Source of the DNA: an uncultured Aquimarina sp.
GTDB lineage: Bacteria; Bacteroidota; Bacteroidia; Flavobacteriales; Flavobacteriaceae
Direction: 5' to 3'
DNA: 64,000 nt
NCBI RefSeq assembly: GCF_947495315.1
Contig: NZ_CANLYD010000007.1
Span: forward strand, 1 to 64,000
The first letter of the stretch is position 1; each line of letters begins with the position of its first letter. Below are positions 1 through 9,387 of the stretch, in pieces. Position numbers and translations under genes: made by a program. The notes beneath the pieces were generated by a model. The model saw nothing but the letters and a program-made list of their open reading frames with translations. It was not told where the DNA came from and made no database searches.

Positions 1-104
1 TGTCAAAAATGTAGAATTCTTCCTTTTTAGATTAACACAAATATTTGCATAAACACAACAATTGGTCTTGATCCGATATTTGCTCGCGTCTAGATCAATA
101 AAAC

Positions 105-130
105 AAAAAAGCCTCACATTTCTGTGAAGC
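105..130 (-). terminator. Intrinsic terminator downstream of the tRNA-Met fragment
   Basis: Read on the minus strand, GCTTCACA (123-130) pairs with TGTGAGGC (111-118; one G-T pair) around a GAAA-like loop and is followed by a run of T (complement of the A run at 105-110). It sits about 10 bases past the 3' end of the tRNA fragment and would have terminated that tRNA, so bases left of about 140 are probably host flank. Confidence 0.7.
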
Positions 131-139
131 TTTATTTAG

Positions 140-182
140 TAGCGGGAACTGGACTCGAACCAGTGACCTTCGGGTTATGAGC
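140..182 (-). other. 3' half of tRNA-Met(CAT): probable attachment site of the element
   Basis: The minus strand carries a tRNA 3' portion: an anticodon loop with CAT (complement of 177-179), a variable region, a T arm with a TTCGAGT loop between ACTGG and CCAGT, an acceptor strand TCCCGCT and discriminator A. The 5' half is missing: bases beyond 182 cannot form the anticodon stem. Tyrosine integrases commonly recombine within the anticodon loop and leave a displaced 3' copy at one end of the element. With an integrase starting at 352, this is best read as one att site (attL or attR). It is not a functional tRNA gene. Confidence 0.75.
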
Positions 183-285
183 TTAAAGGTAACACCCTTA
201 TATATCAATCATAATATCATTAAATATATGATTTATAGTTATATACATAAATTATAGATTCATTTAATATCATCTAAATTCAAAA

Positions 286-307
286 TATTCTGTACCTATT
301 CTGTACC
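286..307. repeat. Two perfect tandem 11-bp repeats upstream of the integrase
   Basis: TATTCTGTACC occurs at 286-296 and again at 297-307 with no spacer. The pair lies between the att-like tRNA fragment and the integrase start. Placement and one-helical-turn spacing fit arm-type integrase sites or a regulator site; neither role is shown by the sequence alone. Confidence 0.6.
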
Positions 308-325
308 CAATTTGCTTTATTTTCT

Positions 326-333
326 TAACTTTG
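326..333 (+). promoter_or_regulatory. Candidate -7 box for the integrase
   Basis: TAACTTTG matches the Bacteroidota -7 consensus TAnnTTTG and ends 18 bases before the ATG at 352. I do not see a convincing TTG element about 19-20 bases further upstream, so the promoter is only half supported. Confidence 0.4.
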
Positions 334-351
334 TAAATATATAAATCAGAT

Positions 352-1683
352 ATGGCAAGTATAAAAATAGTTAGGAGGAAAAATAAAGAGCGTAAAGATG
401 GTACCGCTCCACTTGCATTGAGAATTAGCGAAAATTACAAAACAAACTATAGATTTATAGGACAATATGTCCTTGAAAAAGACTGGGATACTAATAATGG
501 AAAAGTAAAGCGTACACATCCAAACTCCAAAAAACTAAACAACTTCTTGTTAAAAAAATTAACTGAAGCAAACGACATCTATTTTGAGTCAAAAAAAAAT
601 CTCACACCAAGAGAGGTAAAACAAAAATTAAAAGGCGCCGGTGGTACTAAGTCATTTTTCGCAATAGCCTCAAATAGAGTTATGAATAAATATGAGAAAG
701 GTATATTCTCAGTAGCAAAATCTGAATTATCAATTTTATATAATCTTGAAGAATTTTTAAATCTTAATACATCGAAAGACAAAGCAACAATAATTCAAGA
801 CATAAAAAATCGCAGAAAAGAACGAGTAAGTAAAGGTAGAAAAGGGGAACACTCCTTTTTAGATTCAGTAAATCACTTCAAGAAAAACAAGTCACTAAAA
901 TTTCAAGATATTACAGAATCGTTCTTAGATAACTACAAGGATTTTTGTACTGTCTATCTTGGTCAACAATCACGTACCGTCGTTAACCAACTTATCTTTA
1001 TACGCACTCTCTTTAATAAAGCGATTAAAGATGGTATCGTTGATGTTAAATACTACCCGTTTGGTAGTGATAAACAGAAAATTCGAATTAGCTCTGGTCA
1101 TAAAATTGGTTTAACCATTAATGAAGTTGAAAAAATTGAAAATTTAGATTTAGAAATTCGAACATCAATATGGCACACACGTAACGTATGGCTTATCGCA
1201 TTTTATTTTGCAGGCATAAGAATTTCTGATAGCGTACAACTGAGATGGGCAGATTTTGTAGATAACAGATTGTTATATACAATGGATAAAAACGAAAAAC
1301 CTGTGAGCTTAAAAATTCCAAGCAAGGCTGCAAAGATTTTAAGTATATATAAGAAATCAAAAGAAGAAAATGGTGGTTATGTTTTTCCTTTTTTAAAAGA
1401 CACAAATATCGCGAATGATGAAGAAGTTTTTAAAAAGACGAGAAATGCAACGAAACTATTCAATAAATACTTAAAACGCATTGCGAAAAGATGCAATCTT
1501 AATAAAAATCTTTCAAATCATATTGCGCGGCACACCTTCGGAAATATCGCTGGCGACAAAATACATCCGTTGATGCTCCAAAAACTATACCGTCATAGCG
1601 ATTTAAAGACAACTTTAAATTATCAAGCCAATTTTATCCATAAAGATGCTGATGATGCATTGGATAGCGTAGTTAATTTTTGA
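352..1683 (+). CDS. Tyrosine recombinase/integrase
   Basis: Site-specific recombinase expected to integrate and excise the element at the neighbouring tRNA-Met. The 443-residue protein has the Bacteroidota layout: an N-terminal arm-binding region (about 1-100), a SAM-like core-binding domain (about 150-240) and a C-terminal catalytic domain (about 265-443). Catalytic residues visible are R290 (AGIRIS), H390-x-x-R393, H415 (YRHSD) and the nucleophile Y424. All are present, so the enzyme looks active. It starts 170 bases from the tRNA fragment and points into the element. Its last 11 bases overlap the convergent peptidase gene. Confidence 0.93.
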   Translation: MASIKIVRRKNKERKDGTAPLALRISENYKTNYRFIGQYVLEKDWDTNNGKVKRTHPNSKKLNNFLLKKLTEANDIYFESKKNLTPREVKQKLKGAGGTKSFFAIASNRVMNKYEKGIFSVAKSELSILYNLEEFLNLNTSKDKATIIQDIKNRRKERVSKGRKGEHSFLDSVNHFKKNKSLKFQDITESFLDNYKDFCTVYLGQQSRTVVNQLIFIRTLFNKAIKDGIVDVKYYPFGSDKQKIRISSGHKIGLTINEVEKIENLDLEIRTSIWHTRNVWLIAFYFAGIRISDSVQLRWADFVDNRLLYTMDKNEKPVSLKIPSKAAKILSIYKKSKEENGGYVFPFLKDTNIANDEEVFKKTRNATKLFNKYLKRIAKRCNLNKNLSNHIARHTFGNIAGDKIHPLMLQKLYRHSDLKTTLNYQANFIHKDADDALDSVVNF

Positions 1684-2464
1684 TTGGATTTGTATTTGTT
1701 AGTCTTTGATTAAAACACTTTACCAACATTTTATACAATTCTGGATGTTTCTTTTTTAGTAAGTCTGGACGTTCAAAAAAATATTCTGAAGCTACTGCAA
1801 AAAATTCAGCCTGATTTGTACCTCCATATTTTCGGATATCAGAATGATTATCATTTATCGCTTCTATTTCCTTATGGATTAAGTTCAACCAAGGTATGGC
1901 ATATTGATGTTCTAATAATCGCTCTGGCACACCATCTGTTCTCTCGTCTAATTTATCAATAAGATGAACAAATTCGTGTATGCCGGTATTGCTTTTATCG
2001 GTTGTATTTTTAAAACCGTGATATAATGCTTTTTTAGATAAAATCATTTGCTTCTGGAAACGTCCATTCCCAACAATTCCTCCAATATTACGCGAATTAC
2101 CTTTGCTACCAAATTGCATATCCTCGTTGAAGTTATCCGGATACAGTAGAATTCCACTTAAATTGGTGTAATGCCATTCTTTAAAGCCAAAAACAGGTAT
2201 TACTGCACTCGCAGCAATTAAAATCTTGTCGAGCTCTTGCAATTCCAATTGTACGCCATCAATATAGACTTCACTTAAAAATTGCATCATTCGCTGCTGA
2301 AAAGCTACTTGTCTTTCCTTTGAAAGATTACGATAGTAGAGCACATTATCTAACAACAGACTGTGCCAATGCTTTGGGAAAGGCTGCACCTTTTGTCGCT
2401 GTGCTTTTCTATAAAAGTGAACAACCAAAAGAAGAATGACACTTAAGAGAATAACGTAACTCAT
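1673..2464 (-). CDS. M90-family (MtfA-like) zinc metallopeptidase
   Basis: Predicted zinc peptidase of the MtfA/M90 family. The 263-residue protein starts with one hydrophobic segment (about 2-17), so it is probably membrane anchored. It carries HEFVH at 163-167 (HExxH) within GIHEFVHLID and a downstream NQAEFFAVASEYFFE stretch that supplies the third zinc ligand in this family. E. coli MtfA acts on the glucose regulator Mlc, but no Mlc is seen here and the substrate is unknown. It lies downstream of the CopA/chaperone pair and overlaps the integrase 3' end, so it is the last gene before the element boundary. Confidence 0.82.
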   Translation of the reverse strand: MSYVILLSVILLLVVHFYRKAQRQKVQPFPKHWHSLLLDNVLYYRNLSKERQVAFQQRMMQFLSEVYIDGVQLELQELDKILIAASAVIPVFGFKEWHYTNLSGILLYPDNFNEDMQFGSKGNSRNIGGIVGNGRFQKQMILSKKALYHGFKNTTDKSNTGIHEFVHLIDKLDERTDGVPERLLEHQYAIPWLNLIHKEIEAINDNHSDIRKYGGTNQAEFFAVASEYFFERPDLLKKKHPELYKMLVKCFNQRLTNTNPIKN

Positions 2465-2483
2465 ATTAATTTATTTAAAGGTA

Positions 2484-2696
2484 TTACTCTAAGGACTCTG
2501 CCTTAAATCCTACTTTTTGCAAAGTAGCTTTTACATCTTCTTCTGAGGCACCATCACTTTCTACTGTTAGAATTTTATCTGGATTCGCAGTATCAACTTC
2601 CCAGCTTTCAACACCATCTTGTTTGTTTAAAAAAGGGGTTACTTTTGATACACAACCACCACAATTGATATTTGTTTTAAATTTTAAAGTTTTCAT
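2484..2696 (-). CDS. Heavy-metal-associated (HMA) domain copper chaperone
   Basis: A 70-residue single HMA domain with the metal-binding motif NCGGC (C12 and C15) after the first beta strand, the usual length for a CopZ/Atx1-type cytosolic copper chaperone. It follows the copper ATPase gene by 23 bases in the same direction, so delivery of Cu(I) to that pump is the natural reading. Cu(I) selectivity is inferred from the neighbour; the motif alone does not prove it. Confidence 0.87.
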   Translation of the reverse strand: MKTLKFKTNINCGGCVSKVTPFLNKQDGVESWEVDTANPDKILTVESDGASEEDVKATLQKVGFKAESLE

Positions 2697-2719
2697 AGTA
2701 TTTGAATTTATAATTAATC

Positions 2720-4978
2720 TTAAAGTTTTACTCGTTTAAGCCTTAAGCTATTTAGAACGACAGAAACGCTACTGAATGCCATTGCCATTCCTGCTATCAT
2801 TGGGTCCAATAAAAATCCATTTACGGGATACAAAACGCCTGCTGCAATTGGAATCCCAATGAGATTATATATGAATGCCCAAAACAGATTCTGGCGTATG
2901 CCCAATACGGTTCTTTTTGATAGTTCCAACGCTTTTGGAATAGATTGCAAATCAGACGTTATCAAGGTCATTTTCGCAACGTCCATTGCTATGTCCGAAC
3001 CTTTACCCATTGCGATACTTACATTGGCTTGTGCCAAAGCGTGGGAATCATTGATACCATCACCAACCATAGCTACTATCTTACCATCAGCTTGCAGTTT
3101 TTCCACAAAAGCTGCTTTCTCTGAAGGCATTACTTCCCCTTGGTAATTTGTTATTCCTACTTGTTTTGCGACAGCAGATGCAGTTTTATTATTATCTCCT
3201 GTAAGCATATAAACCTCGATACCTCGTTCCTGAAGCGTTGCAATGGCCTTTTTTGAAGTTTGCTTAATCTTGTCTGCAATAGCGAGTATCGCCAGCACTT
3301 GTTTTTCATTACCGAAGAAAATGACTGTTTTTGCTTGTTCTTCGAGGCTTTCTGCTGTTTGCATTAAGGCAGCATCGATTTGAATATCATTCTTGACCAT
3401 TAATTTATGGTTGCCTACAAAGTATTTTGTCCCATTTTCCGATTCTGCTTTAACACCCATTCCCGTGATACTTTCAAAAGAAGTGATTTCGGCGGGTTGA
3501 ACATCTTGTTCCTTAAAATGGTTGACTACCGCTTCTGCCAAAGGATGTTCTGATTGTGCTTCTATTGCCAAAAGAATTTGTTTGTATTGATTTTGATTTT
3601 CAAGTTTATCCTTCCAAAGTATATCAGTTACTAACGGTTTCCCTTCTGTAATGGTACCCGTTTTATCAAGAATGACCGCATTCACTTTATGACCGAGTTC
3701 TAAACTCTCGGCATCTTTTATAAGAATATTGTTTTCTGCACCTTTACCAATACCCACCATAATGGCAGTAGGTGTTGCCAAACCTAACGCACAAGGACAG
3801 GCTATAACCAATACTGCTACAGATGTCAACAAGGCTTGTGAAAATGCATTATCGCCTCCAGCCGACATCCAAACAATAAAGGTAATAACAGAAATCCCTA
3901 ATACAATCGGAACAAATATTCCTGCGATTTTATCAACCAGTTTCTGTACAGGTGCTTTACTTCCTTGGGCTTCCTGAACCATTTTAATGATTTGGGAAAG
4001 CAAGGTTTCTCCACCTACTTTTTCAGCGGTAAATTGAAAACTACCTTTTTGGTTTACCGTACCCGCAAATACTTTTCCACCATCTGATTTTTCTACTGGA
4101 ACAGGTTCTCCCGTAATCATACTTTCATCTACATAAGAGCTTCCTTTAGACACCAACCCATCTACAGGAATTTTATCTCCAGGTTTTACCAAAATAGTTT
4201 GACCTACTTGCACAGTCGAAATAGAAATCTCCTTTTCTTCCCCATTCTCAATAATCTTTAGCGTTTTGGGTTGTAAACCCATCAGCTTTTTAATGGCTGA
4301 AGAGGTATTGGATTTTGCCTTTTCTTCCAAAAGTTTCCCCAAGGAAATAAAAGTTATAATGACAGTAGCCGCCTCATAATAGACGTGAGGCTCGATACCA
4401 CGGCTCAACCAAAATTCAGGAAAAAAGGTGTTGAAAATACTAAACAAAAATGCAATTCCGGTACTCAAGGCCACCAAGGTATCCATATTCGCCTTACCGT
4501 TTTTCGCTTGCTTGAAAGCATTGACAAAAAAGCTACGCCCAAACCAAAACAGAATAGGGAAAGCCAATAGTAAAGAAATCCACTTACCTGGTTCCCATTT
4601 CATAAAAAACATTCCTAATACAAAAATTGGAAGCGTAAGAATGGCTGACCAAATAGTGCGATTTTTTATGTCTTGATAGTGCTTTTGCTGTAGTTCTTGT
4701 TGTACTTCCGAAGGATTCTCCGCATCAATGATAATATCATAGCCCACTTCGCGAAGTGCATTTTGAAGTTGATTAGGACTCAACTCTTTGTCGTACTCTA
4801 CAAGAACAGAGCTATTGGCAAAATTTACGCTTGCATCAAAAACGCCTTCCGTATGTTTTAATACAGATTCAACACTCGCTGCACAAGACGCACAGGTCAT
4901 ACCTGTAACCGGGAATGATTCTTTTATTCCTAATTTATGGTTCTTTTCTTTGGTTTTAAATATGTTTATGGTCTCCAT
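2720..4978 (-). CDS. copA: Copper-translocating P1B-type ATPase (CopA)
   Basis: Inner-membrane ATPase exporting Cu(I)/Ag(I). The 752-residue protein has one N-terminal HMA domain (GMTCASC, C29/C32), eight expected membrane segments, the actuator TGE (289-291), the transport motif CPC (394-396), phosphorylation site D438 in DKTGT, the SEHP loop (H478/P479) and GDGIND (about 639-644). CPC with one HMA and the sixth-helix context [11 protein letters not shown] is the P1B-1 copper pattern. Length is typical. A perfect 17-bp palindrome lies just upstream of the start. The chaperone gene follows. Confidence 0.95.
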   Translation of the reverse strand: METINIFKTKEKNHKLGIKESFPVTGMTCASCAASVESVLKHTEGVFDASVNFANSSVLVEYDKELSPNQLQNALREVGYDIIIDAENPSEVQQELQQKHYQDIKNRTIWSAILTLPIFVLGMFFMKWEPGKWISLLLAFPILFWFGRSFFVNAFKQAKNGKANMDTLVALSTGIAFLFSIFNTFFPEFWLSRGIEPHVYYEAATVIITFISLGKLLEEKAKSNTSSAIKKLMGLQPKTLKIIENGEEKEISISTVQVGQTILVKPGDKIPVDGLVSKGSSYVDESMITGEPVPVEKSDGGKVFAGTVNQKGSFQFTAEKVGGETLLSQIIKMVQEAQGSKAPVQKLVDKIAGIFVPIVLGISVITFIVWMSAGGDNAFSQALLTSVAVLVIACPCALGLATPTAIMVGIGKGAENNILIKDAESLELGHKVNAVILDKTGTITEGKPLVTDILWKDKLENQNQYKQILLAIEAQSEHPLAEAVVNHFKEQDVQPAEITSFESITGMGVKAESENGTKYFVGNHKLMVKNDIQIDAALMQTAESLEEQAKTVIFFGNEKQVLAILAIADKIKQTSKKAIATLQERGIEVYMLTGDNNKTASAVAKQVGITNYQGEVMPSEKAAFVEKLQADGKIVAMVGDGINDSHALAQANVSIAMGKGSDIAMDVAKMTLITSDLQSIPKALELSKRTVLGIRQNLFWAFIYNLIGIPIAAGVLYPVNGFLLDPMIAGMAMAFSSVSVVLNSLRLKRVKL

Positions 4979-4990
4979 AATCCTATGTTC

Positions 4991-5007
4991 ATTTGTAGCC
5001 TACAAAT
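4991..5007. promoter_or_regulatory. Perfect palindrome upstream of copA: candidate operator
   Basis: ATTTGTAGCCTACAAAT is a 17-bp perfect inverted repeat (arms 4991-4998 and 5000-5007) lying 12 bases upstream of the copA ATG. A further copy of one arm, ATTTGTAG, sits at 5052-5059. Position and symmetry suggest a dimeric repressor site. The cognate regulator is not known. Confidence 0.5.
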
Positions 5008-5117
5008 TTCAGGATTTAAAGTCTTTAATATGTTACGTTATTTGCTGAAGGATTTGTAGAATTTACTCATTCACCTTCTTTTATTCAGAAAAATTCAACG
5101 GCAATGATTATGAATGA

Positions 5118-5732
5118 TTACGTTATTTTTCTAAACCAGCAAAACACGAAATTTTGATTGGTATCAAAGGGCGTTTTATGGTCAATTTTAATGCACCTAA
5201 TTTTATCAAAGTACATTTTAAATTGATTGGTCATGGTGCTTTCCGAATATTGTTTTATCTCTAAACCACTACACTTTTTGGGACCATTTTCAGAAAAAGT
5301 GGCAACAACTAAATTACCGTTCTTATTTAGATACTCTTGAACAGTTTCGATATAACCATTTATATCTTGTAATTCTGTTAAGAAATGAAATGCTGCTCTA
5401 TCGTGCCAAAAGTCATAGTGTTCTGGTGGTGAAAAATCAGCAACATCGGCTACAATCCATTTTACTTTCTTTGATTGGCCTTTTAAACGTTGTTTAGCTC
5501 TATCTAATGCAGCTTCAGAAATGTCTAACACCGTGATATCTTTATAACCTAGCTTTAATAAATTATCTACCAAAAAACTATCTCCACCACCAATATCGAT
5601 GATTTTTGCAGATTTAGAAATATTAGATTCTTTAAAAAAAGATAAAGATGTTTCTGGCACAACTTCATACCAACTCACTTCGTTTAAGGGTTTTGTTTTA
5701 AAAACGTTTTCCCAATGTTCTTTTCTCTTCAT
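5118..5732 (-). CDS. Class I SAM-dependent methyltransferase
   Basis: Predicted cytosolic methyltransferase of unknown substrate. The Rossmann-fold SAM site is visible as IIDIGGGDSFLVDNLL followed by VLDISEAALDRA, with WIVADVADF as the third motif. I chose the ATG at 5732 because the upstream extension starts with TTG and overlaps the ATPase gene by 10 bases. This gives 204 residues. The N-terminal HWENVF and SWYE stretches are typical of a metal-island family often annotated as thiopurine/tellurite-type methyltransferases, but I cannot assign a substrate. It follows the Zn/Cd ATPase as the last gene of that operon. Confidence 0.82.
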   Translation of the reverse strand: MKRKEHWENVFKTKPLNEVSWYEVVPETSLSFFKESNISKSAKIIDIGGGDSFLVDNLLKLGYKDITVLDISEAALDRAKQRLKGQSKKVKWIVADVADFSPPEHYDFWHDRAAFHFLTELQDINGYIETVQEYLNKNGNLVVATFSENGPKKCSGLEIKQYSESTMTNQFKMYFDKIRCIKIDHKTPFDTNQNFVFCWFRKIT

Positions 5733-5743
5733 AGTATTATGCT

Positions 5744-7705
5744 TTAACTCCAAGTCATTCTTTGCAATCTAACAGCATTCAATATTGCTAACAATGCAAC
5801 ACCAACATCTGCAAAAACTGCTTCCCACATTGTTGCTAAACCACCTGCTCCTAAAATTAATACTATAACTTTTACGCCAAAAGCCAATATGATATTCTGC
5901 CATACAATTTTTCGAGTGGAACGACTAATTTTAATAGCTCTAACTACTTTTGAAGGTTGGTCGGTTTGAATAATGACATCTGCGGTTTCAATAGCCACAT
6001 CACTTCCTAAGCCACCCATAGCTATACCCACGTTACTTGCTGCTAAAACAGGTGCATCATTGATGCCATCACCTATAAATGCTACTTTGTTTTCTGGATT
6101 CTTCTTTAAAGCTTCAACTTCATTTAGCTTATCCTCTGGTAATAATCCTCCTTTAGCTTTTTCAATTCCTAATTCTCTTGCGACTTGTTGGGTAATGGAA
6201 TGTTTGTCACCAGAGAGCATTATTATATTTTTGACACCTACTTTGTGCAAATTGGTAATTGTTTCTTTGGCATCATCTTTTAATTCATCTGCAATAACAA
6301 CATAGCCTGCAAATGTATTGTCTATTGATACTAACACTATAGATTCTACAATAGTTTCTGTTTCCTCTAAAGCATTGATTTTATTGGCTGTCATTAGAGC
6401 TTTGTTACCAACTAAAACAGTCTTACCATTTACAATACCTTTTAAACCTTTTCCTGCTATTTCAGATACTTCGGAAGCCTTGTAATCTGCACCCTCATCT
6501 TTATATTCCAAAATGGCTTTTGCGATTGGATGTGTGGATTGTTCTTCCATAGCCATTAGGTATTTCATAAATTCAGATTCTTCCCAACCTATAGACTTGA
6601 TTTCCTTGATTTTGAAAACACCTTTGGTAACCGTTCCTGTTTTGTCCATCACCAATGCATTTATTTTGGTCATAGCATCTAAAAAGGAAGCTCCTTTGAA
6701 CAAAATTCCATTTTTTGAAGCTGCACCCAATCCTCCGAAATAACCCAACGGAATGGATATGACTAAAGCACAAGGACAGGATATAACCAAAAATATTAAG
6801 GCACGATATAACCAGTCTCTAAAGACATAATCATCTACGAAAAAGTAAGGAATGAAAGTAACACCAATAGCCAAAAACACAACAATTGGTGTATAAATGC
6901 GTGCAAATTGCCTGATGAATAATTCTGTTTTTGATTTTCTTGCTGTTGCATTCTGCACCATATCTAAAATTCTCGCAATGGAACTATCCTTAAACTCTTT
7001 GGTAGTTTCAATTTCAATAACACCATCCATATTAATACTGCCTGCAAATACTTTCTCGCCTTTTGCAATTGTATCAGGTTTGCTTTCGCCTGTCAATGCT
7101 GCTGTATTAAATGAGCCTTTTTCGGAAAGTAGAATACCGTCTAAAGGCACTTTTTCGCCAACACGGACTTGCACTTTTTCTCCAATTTCAACCGTTTCTG
7201 GACTTACAGAAATGTAATCATTATTGCGATATACCAAAGCCTCATTAGGACGTACATCGAGCAAAGCTTTAATATTGCCCTTTGCTTTATTTACTGCTGC
7301 ACTTTGAAATAACTCACCAACAGCATAGAATAACATTACCGCTACTCCTTCAGGATATTCTCCAATTACGAATGCGCCTATGGTTGCAATAGACATTAAG
7401 AAAAATTCGGTAAAAAAATCGCCACTTATAATACTGTTCCACCCTTCCTTTATCACAGGAAAACCTACGGGAATATAGGCTACCACATACCATAGTAAAC
7501 GAATCCATCCTTTAAAATATGGGAACATATCGAAATAATCGATAGCAACACCTATCATTAACATTACAAAACTGAAAATTGCTGGCAAATAGGTATTAAA
7601 CTTTCCTACGCTTTCTGAACCACTGTGATTGTGACCATCATTTTGACTATGCTCTTTTTTAGGATTTGGCTTTATATCTCGTAAATTGAGTTTCTTTTTC
7701 TTCAT
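5744..7705 (-). CDS. Zn/Cd/Pb-translocating P1B-type ATPase
   Basis: Inner-membrane exporter for divalent soft metals. The 653-residue protein has a His-containing N-terminal tail (HSQNDGHNHSGS) instead of an HMA domain, TGE near 205, the transport motif CPC (310-312) in the context CPCALVISIPL, D354 in DKTGT, THPIA and GDGIND. The CPCALVISIPL context marks the Zn/Cd/Pb group (P1B-2), unlike the [11 protein letters not shown] of the copper pump. It follows a Fur-family gene and the CzcA/CzcB genes, so it completes a zinc/cadmium export operon. Confidence 0.92.
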   Translation of the reverse strand: MKKKKLNLRDIKPNPKKEHSQNDGHNHSGSESVGKFNTYLPAIFSFVMLMIGVAIDYFDMFPYFKGWIRLLWYVVAYIPVGFPVIKEGWNSIISGDFFTEFFLMSIATIGAFVIGEYPEGVAVMLFYAVGELFQSAAVNKAKGNIKALLDVRPNEALVYRNNDYISVSPETVEIGEKVQVRVGEKVPLDGILLSEKGSFNTAALTGESKPDTIAKGEKVFAGSINMDGVIEIETTKEFKDSSIARILDMVQNATARKSKTELFIRQFARIYTPIVVFLAIGVTFIPYFFVDDYVFRDWLYRALIFLVISCPCALVISIPLGYFGGLGAASKNGILFKGASFLDAMTKINALVMDKTGTVTKGVFKIKEIKSIGWEESEFMKYLMAMEEQSTHPIAKAILEYKDEGADYKASEVSEIAGKGLKGIVNGKTVLVGNKALMTANKINALEETETIVESIVLVSIDNTFAGYVVIADELKDDAKETITNLHKVGVKNIIMLSGDKHSITQQVARELGIEKAKGGLLPEDKLNEVEALKKNPENKVAFIGDGINDAPVLAASNVGIAMGGLGSDVAIETADVIIQTDQPSKVVRAIKISRSTRKIVWQNIILAFGVKVIVLILGAGGLATMWEAVFADVGVALLAILNAVRLQRMTWS

Positions 7706-7724
7706 TATTAAATTATTAATAATT

Positions 7725-7751
7725 CAAAGCTATTGTAAAATTGCCTGCAAT
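7725..7751 (-). promoter_or_regulatory. Candidate -7 box and inverted repeat upstream of the Zn/Cd ATPase
   Basis: On the minus strand, TAGCTTTG (complement of 7725-7732) matches TAnnTTTG, 19 bases before the ATPase start. Next to it lies ATTGCCTGCAAT (7740-7751), a perfect 5-bp inverted repeat with a 2-bp centre. This could give the ATPase its own regulated promoter inside the operon. No clear -33 element was found. Confidence 0.35.
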
Positions 7752-7763
7752 GGAAGTGCATTA

Positions 7764-8177
7764 TTAACCACTACATTTATCACAAATACCTTTTACTACC
7801 AAGTTTACATTTTCTGAAATAAAACCTTCTGGCACTTTAATTTGAGGTATTTTATGTTCTGTTAAGCAAATGGTTTCATTACAGTTATTGCAATGAAAGT
7901 GTAAATGCAAATCTGTTTCAATCTCACAATTGCATCCCTTTTCACACAACGCATATTTTGTAATTCCTGTACCATCGTCTATTTGATGTACAATCGCTTT
8001 TTCTTCAAAGGTTTTTACTGTTCTATATAATGTAGTTCTATCTGCTTTTTCAAAAGCATTTTCGATATCACTCAAAGTTACTGCTACTTGTTTCTCAGCA
8101 AGAAACTTATATATCAGCAAACGCATTGCTGTTATGCGAATATCTTTTGACTCCAATAATTGTTCAATTGTTTTCAT
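7764..8177 (-). CDS. Fur-family metal-responsive repressor
   Basis: A 137-residue Fur-superfamily regulator: N-terminal winged helix (about 1-80, recognition region DRTTLYRTVKTF) and a C-terminal metal/dimer domain with HLHFHCNNC (H91/H93/H95, C96/C99) and a second CxxC (C132/C135) forming the structural zinc site. It lies 3 bases after the CzcB gene and before the Zn/Cd ATPase. That context favours a zinc or cadmium sensor rather than an iron sensor, but the metal cannot be read from sequence alone. Confidence 0.87.
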   Translation of the reverse strand: MKTIEQLLESKDIRITAMRLLIYKFLAEKQVAVTLSDIENAFEKADRTTLYRTVKTFEEKAIVHQIDDGTGITKYALCEKGCNCEIETDLHLHFHCNNCNETICLTEHKIPQIKVPEGFISENVNLVVKGICDKCSG

Positions 8178-8180
8178 AAT

Positions 8181-9383
8181 CTAATCTTCGTGTTCTGCTT
8201 CGCCTTTTTTCATTTCTGCAATAAGATAGTAGGCATTATTGTAGGCAAATTTTGCATTTGACTCTATGTCTTCAGAAAATTGAACCGCTATCCAATTGTC
8301 GTCTTTTGCACCCAAAATAACTTCTACTGGTTTAAAACTCCAATCGTCATTTTCTTTTTCTACTGAAAAAACATAATACCTATCACCGTCTTTAATAATG
8401 GCACTTTCAGGAAGTGCTTTTGTTTTGGTGTTCTCTACTTGAATTTTACCTTGAATATACATCCCAGGGATTAGGTTGCCTTTTTTGTTCTCAATTTCAG
8501 CATGAACGTGTACCGCTTTTGGGTTATCTTCAAATGTTTTACTTACAGAATATATTTCTGCTATAAGTTCTGTGTCAGGTATGGACTGTATGGTAAATGT
8601 TACTTTCTGCCCTTTCTTTACTTTATATACATCTTTTTCAAAAACCATTAAATCTGCGTGAACGTGATGCGTGTTTACGATTTCGAAAAGTTCGGTTTGT
8701 GGTTCTACATATTGCCCTGTTTTAACTTCAACTTTTTGCACGAAACCATCTATTGGACTTCGTAATGATATACTTTGAGCAATTGTTCCATTTCGTACCG
8801 ATGACGTATTTATGTTTAATAGTCTCAATTGAGCTTCCAATCCATTTACCATAGCTTTAGAGGCATCATATTCTGCTTCGGCTTTTTGAAAATTGGCACC
8901 AGAACCTACTCCTGAATCATATAATTTTTGCTGACGTTCATAGTTCTTCTTTAAAAAATTACTGTTGCTAAAAGCATTCAAATAATCGGTCTGCATTTTT
9001 ATAATATTAGGATGTGATAGATACGCAACGACTTGACCTTTATTAACTTTATCGCCTTCAATAACTTTTATAGATACCACATTTGCACCAACTACAGAAG
9101 TTATTGCCGCTTCGTTTTGTGGTGGTACTTCCAATGCGCCATTAGCTTCTACATAACCGCTCATATTGCGTAATACTAAGGTGTCTGTTTTCATTTTTAA
9201 AGCGTCAAACTGTTGCTGTGAAAGCATAACTTCTTCTTCACTATGGTCTTCTTTAGTTTCTGATTTTGCATCATCATTTTGTGAATGGCCATCTTCACTA
9301 TTGTGATTATCCTTATCTCCACAAGCAACAATTAAAAGGGAAACTGTTAGCAATGCTAAGATTATATATTGTATGTTTTTCAT
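8181..9383 (-). CDS. RND efflux periplasmic adaptor, CzcB-like lipoprotein
   Basis: Membrane-fusion subunit linking the inner-membrane pump to the outer-membrane channel. The 400-residue protein has a lipoprotein signal ending LLIVACG, a His/Asp-rich linker (about 25-52), then a barrel-sandwich (lipoyl-like) domain flanking a helical hairpin (about 115-195) and beta-barrel and proximal domains. Its start is 4 bases from the end of the fused pump gene. The His-rich linker suggests zinc, cadmium or cobalt handling, consistent with the neighbouring ATPase and Fur regulator. Confidence 0.88.
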   Translation of the reverse strand: MKNIQYIILALLTVSLLIVACGDKDNHNSEDGHSQNDDAKSETKEDHSEEEVMLSQQQFDALKMKTDTLVLRNMSGYVEANGALEVPPQNEAAITSVVGANVVSIKVIEGDKVNKGQVVAYLSHPNIIKMQTDYLNAFSNSNFLKKNYERQQKLYDSGVGSGANFQKAEAEYDASKAMVNGLEAQLRLLNINTSSVRNGTIAQSISLRSPIDGFVQKVEVKTGQYVEPQTELFEIVNTHHVHADLMVFEKDVYKVKKGQKVTFTIQSIPDTELIAEIYSVSKTFEDNPKAVHVHAEIENKKGNLIPGMYIQGKIQVENTKTKALPESAIIKDGDRYYVFSVEKENDDWSFKPVEVILGAKDDNWIAVQFSEDIESNAKFAYNNAYYLIAEMKKGEAEHED

Positions 9384-9387
9384 TTTC

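Noticed and set aside
140..182. Functional tRNA-Met gene
   Set aside because: The 5' half (acceptor 5' strand, D arm, anticodon 5' stem) is absent.
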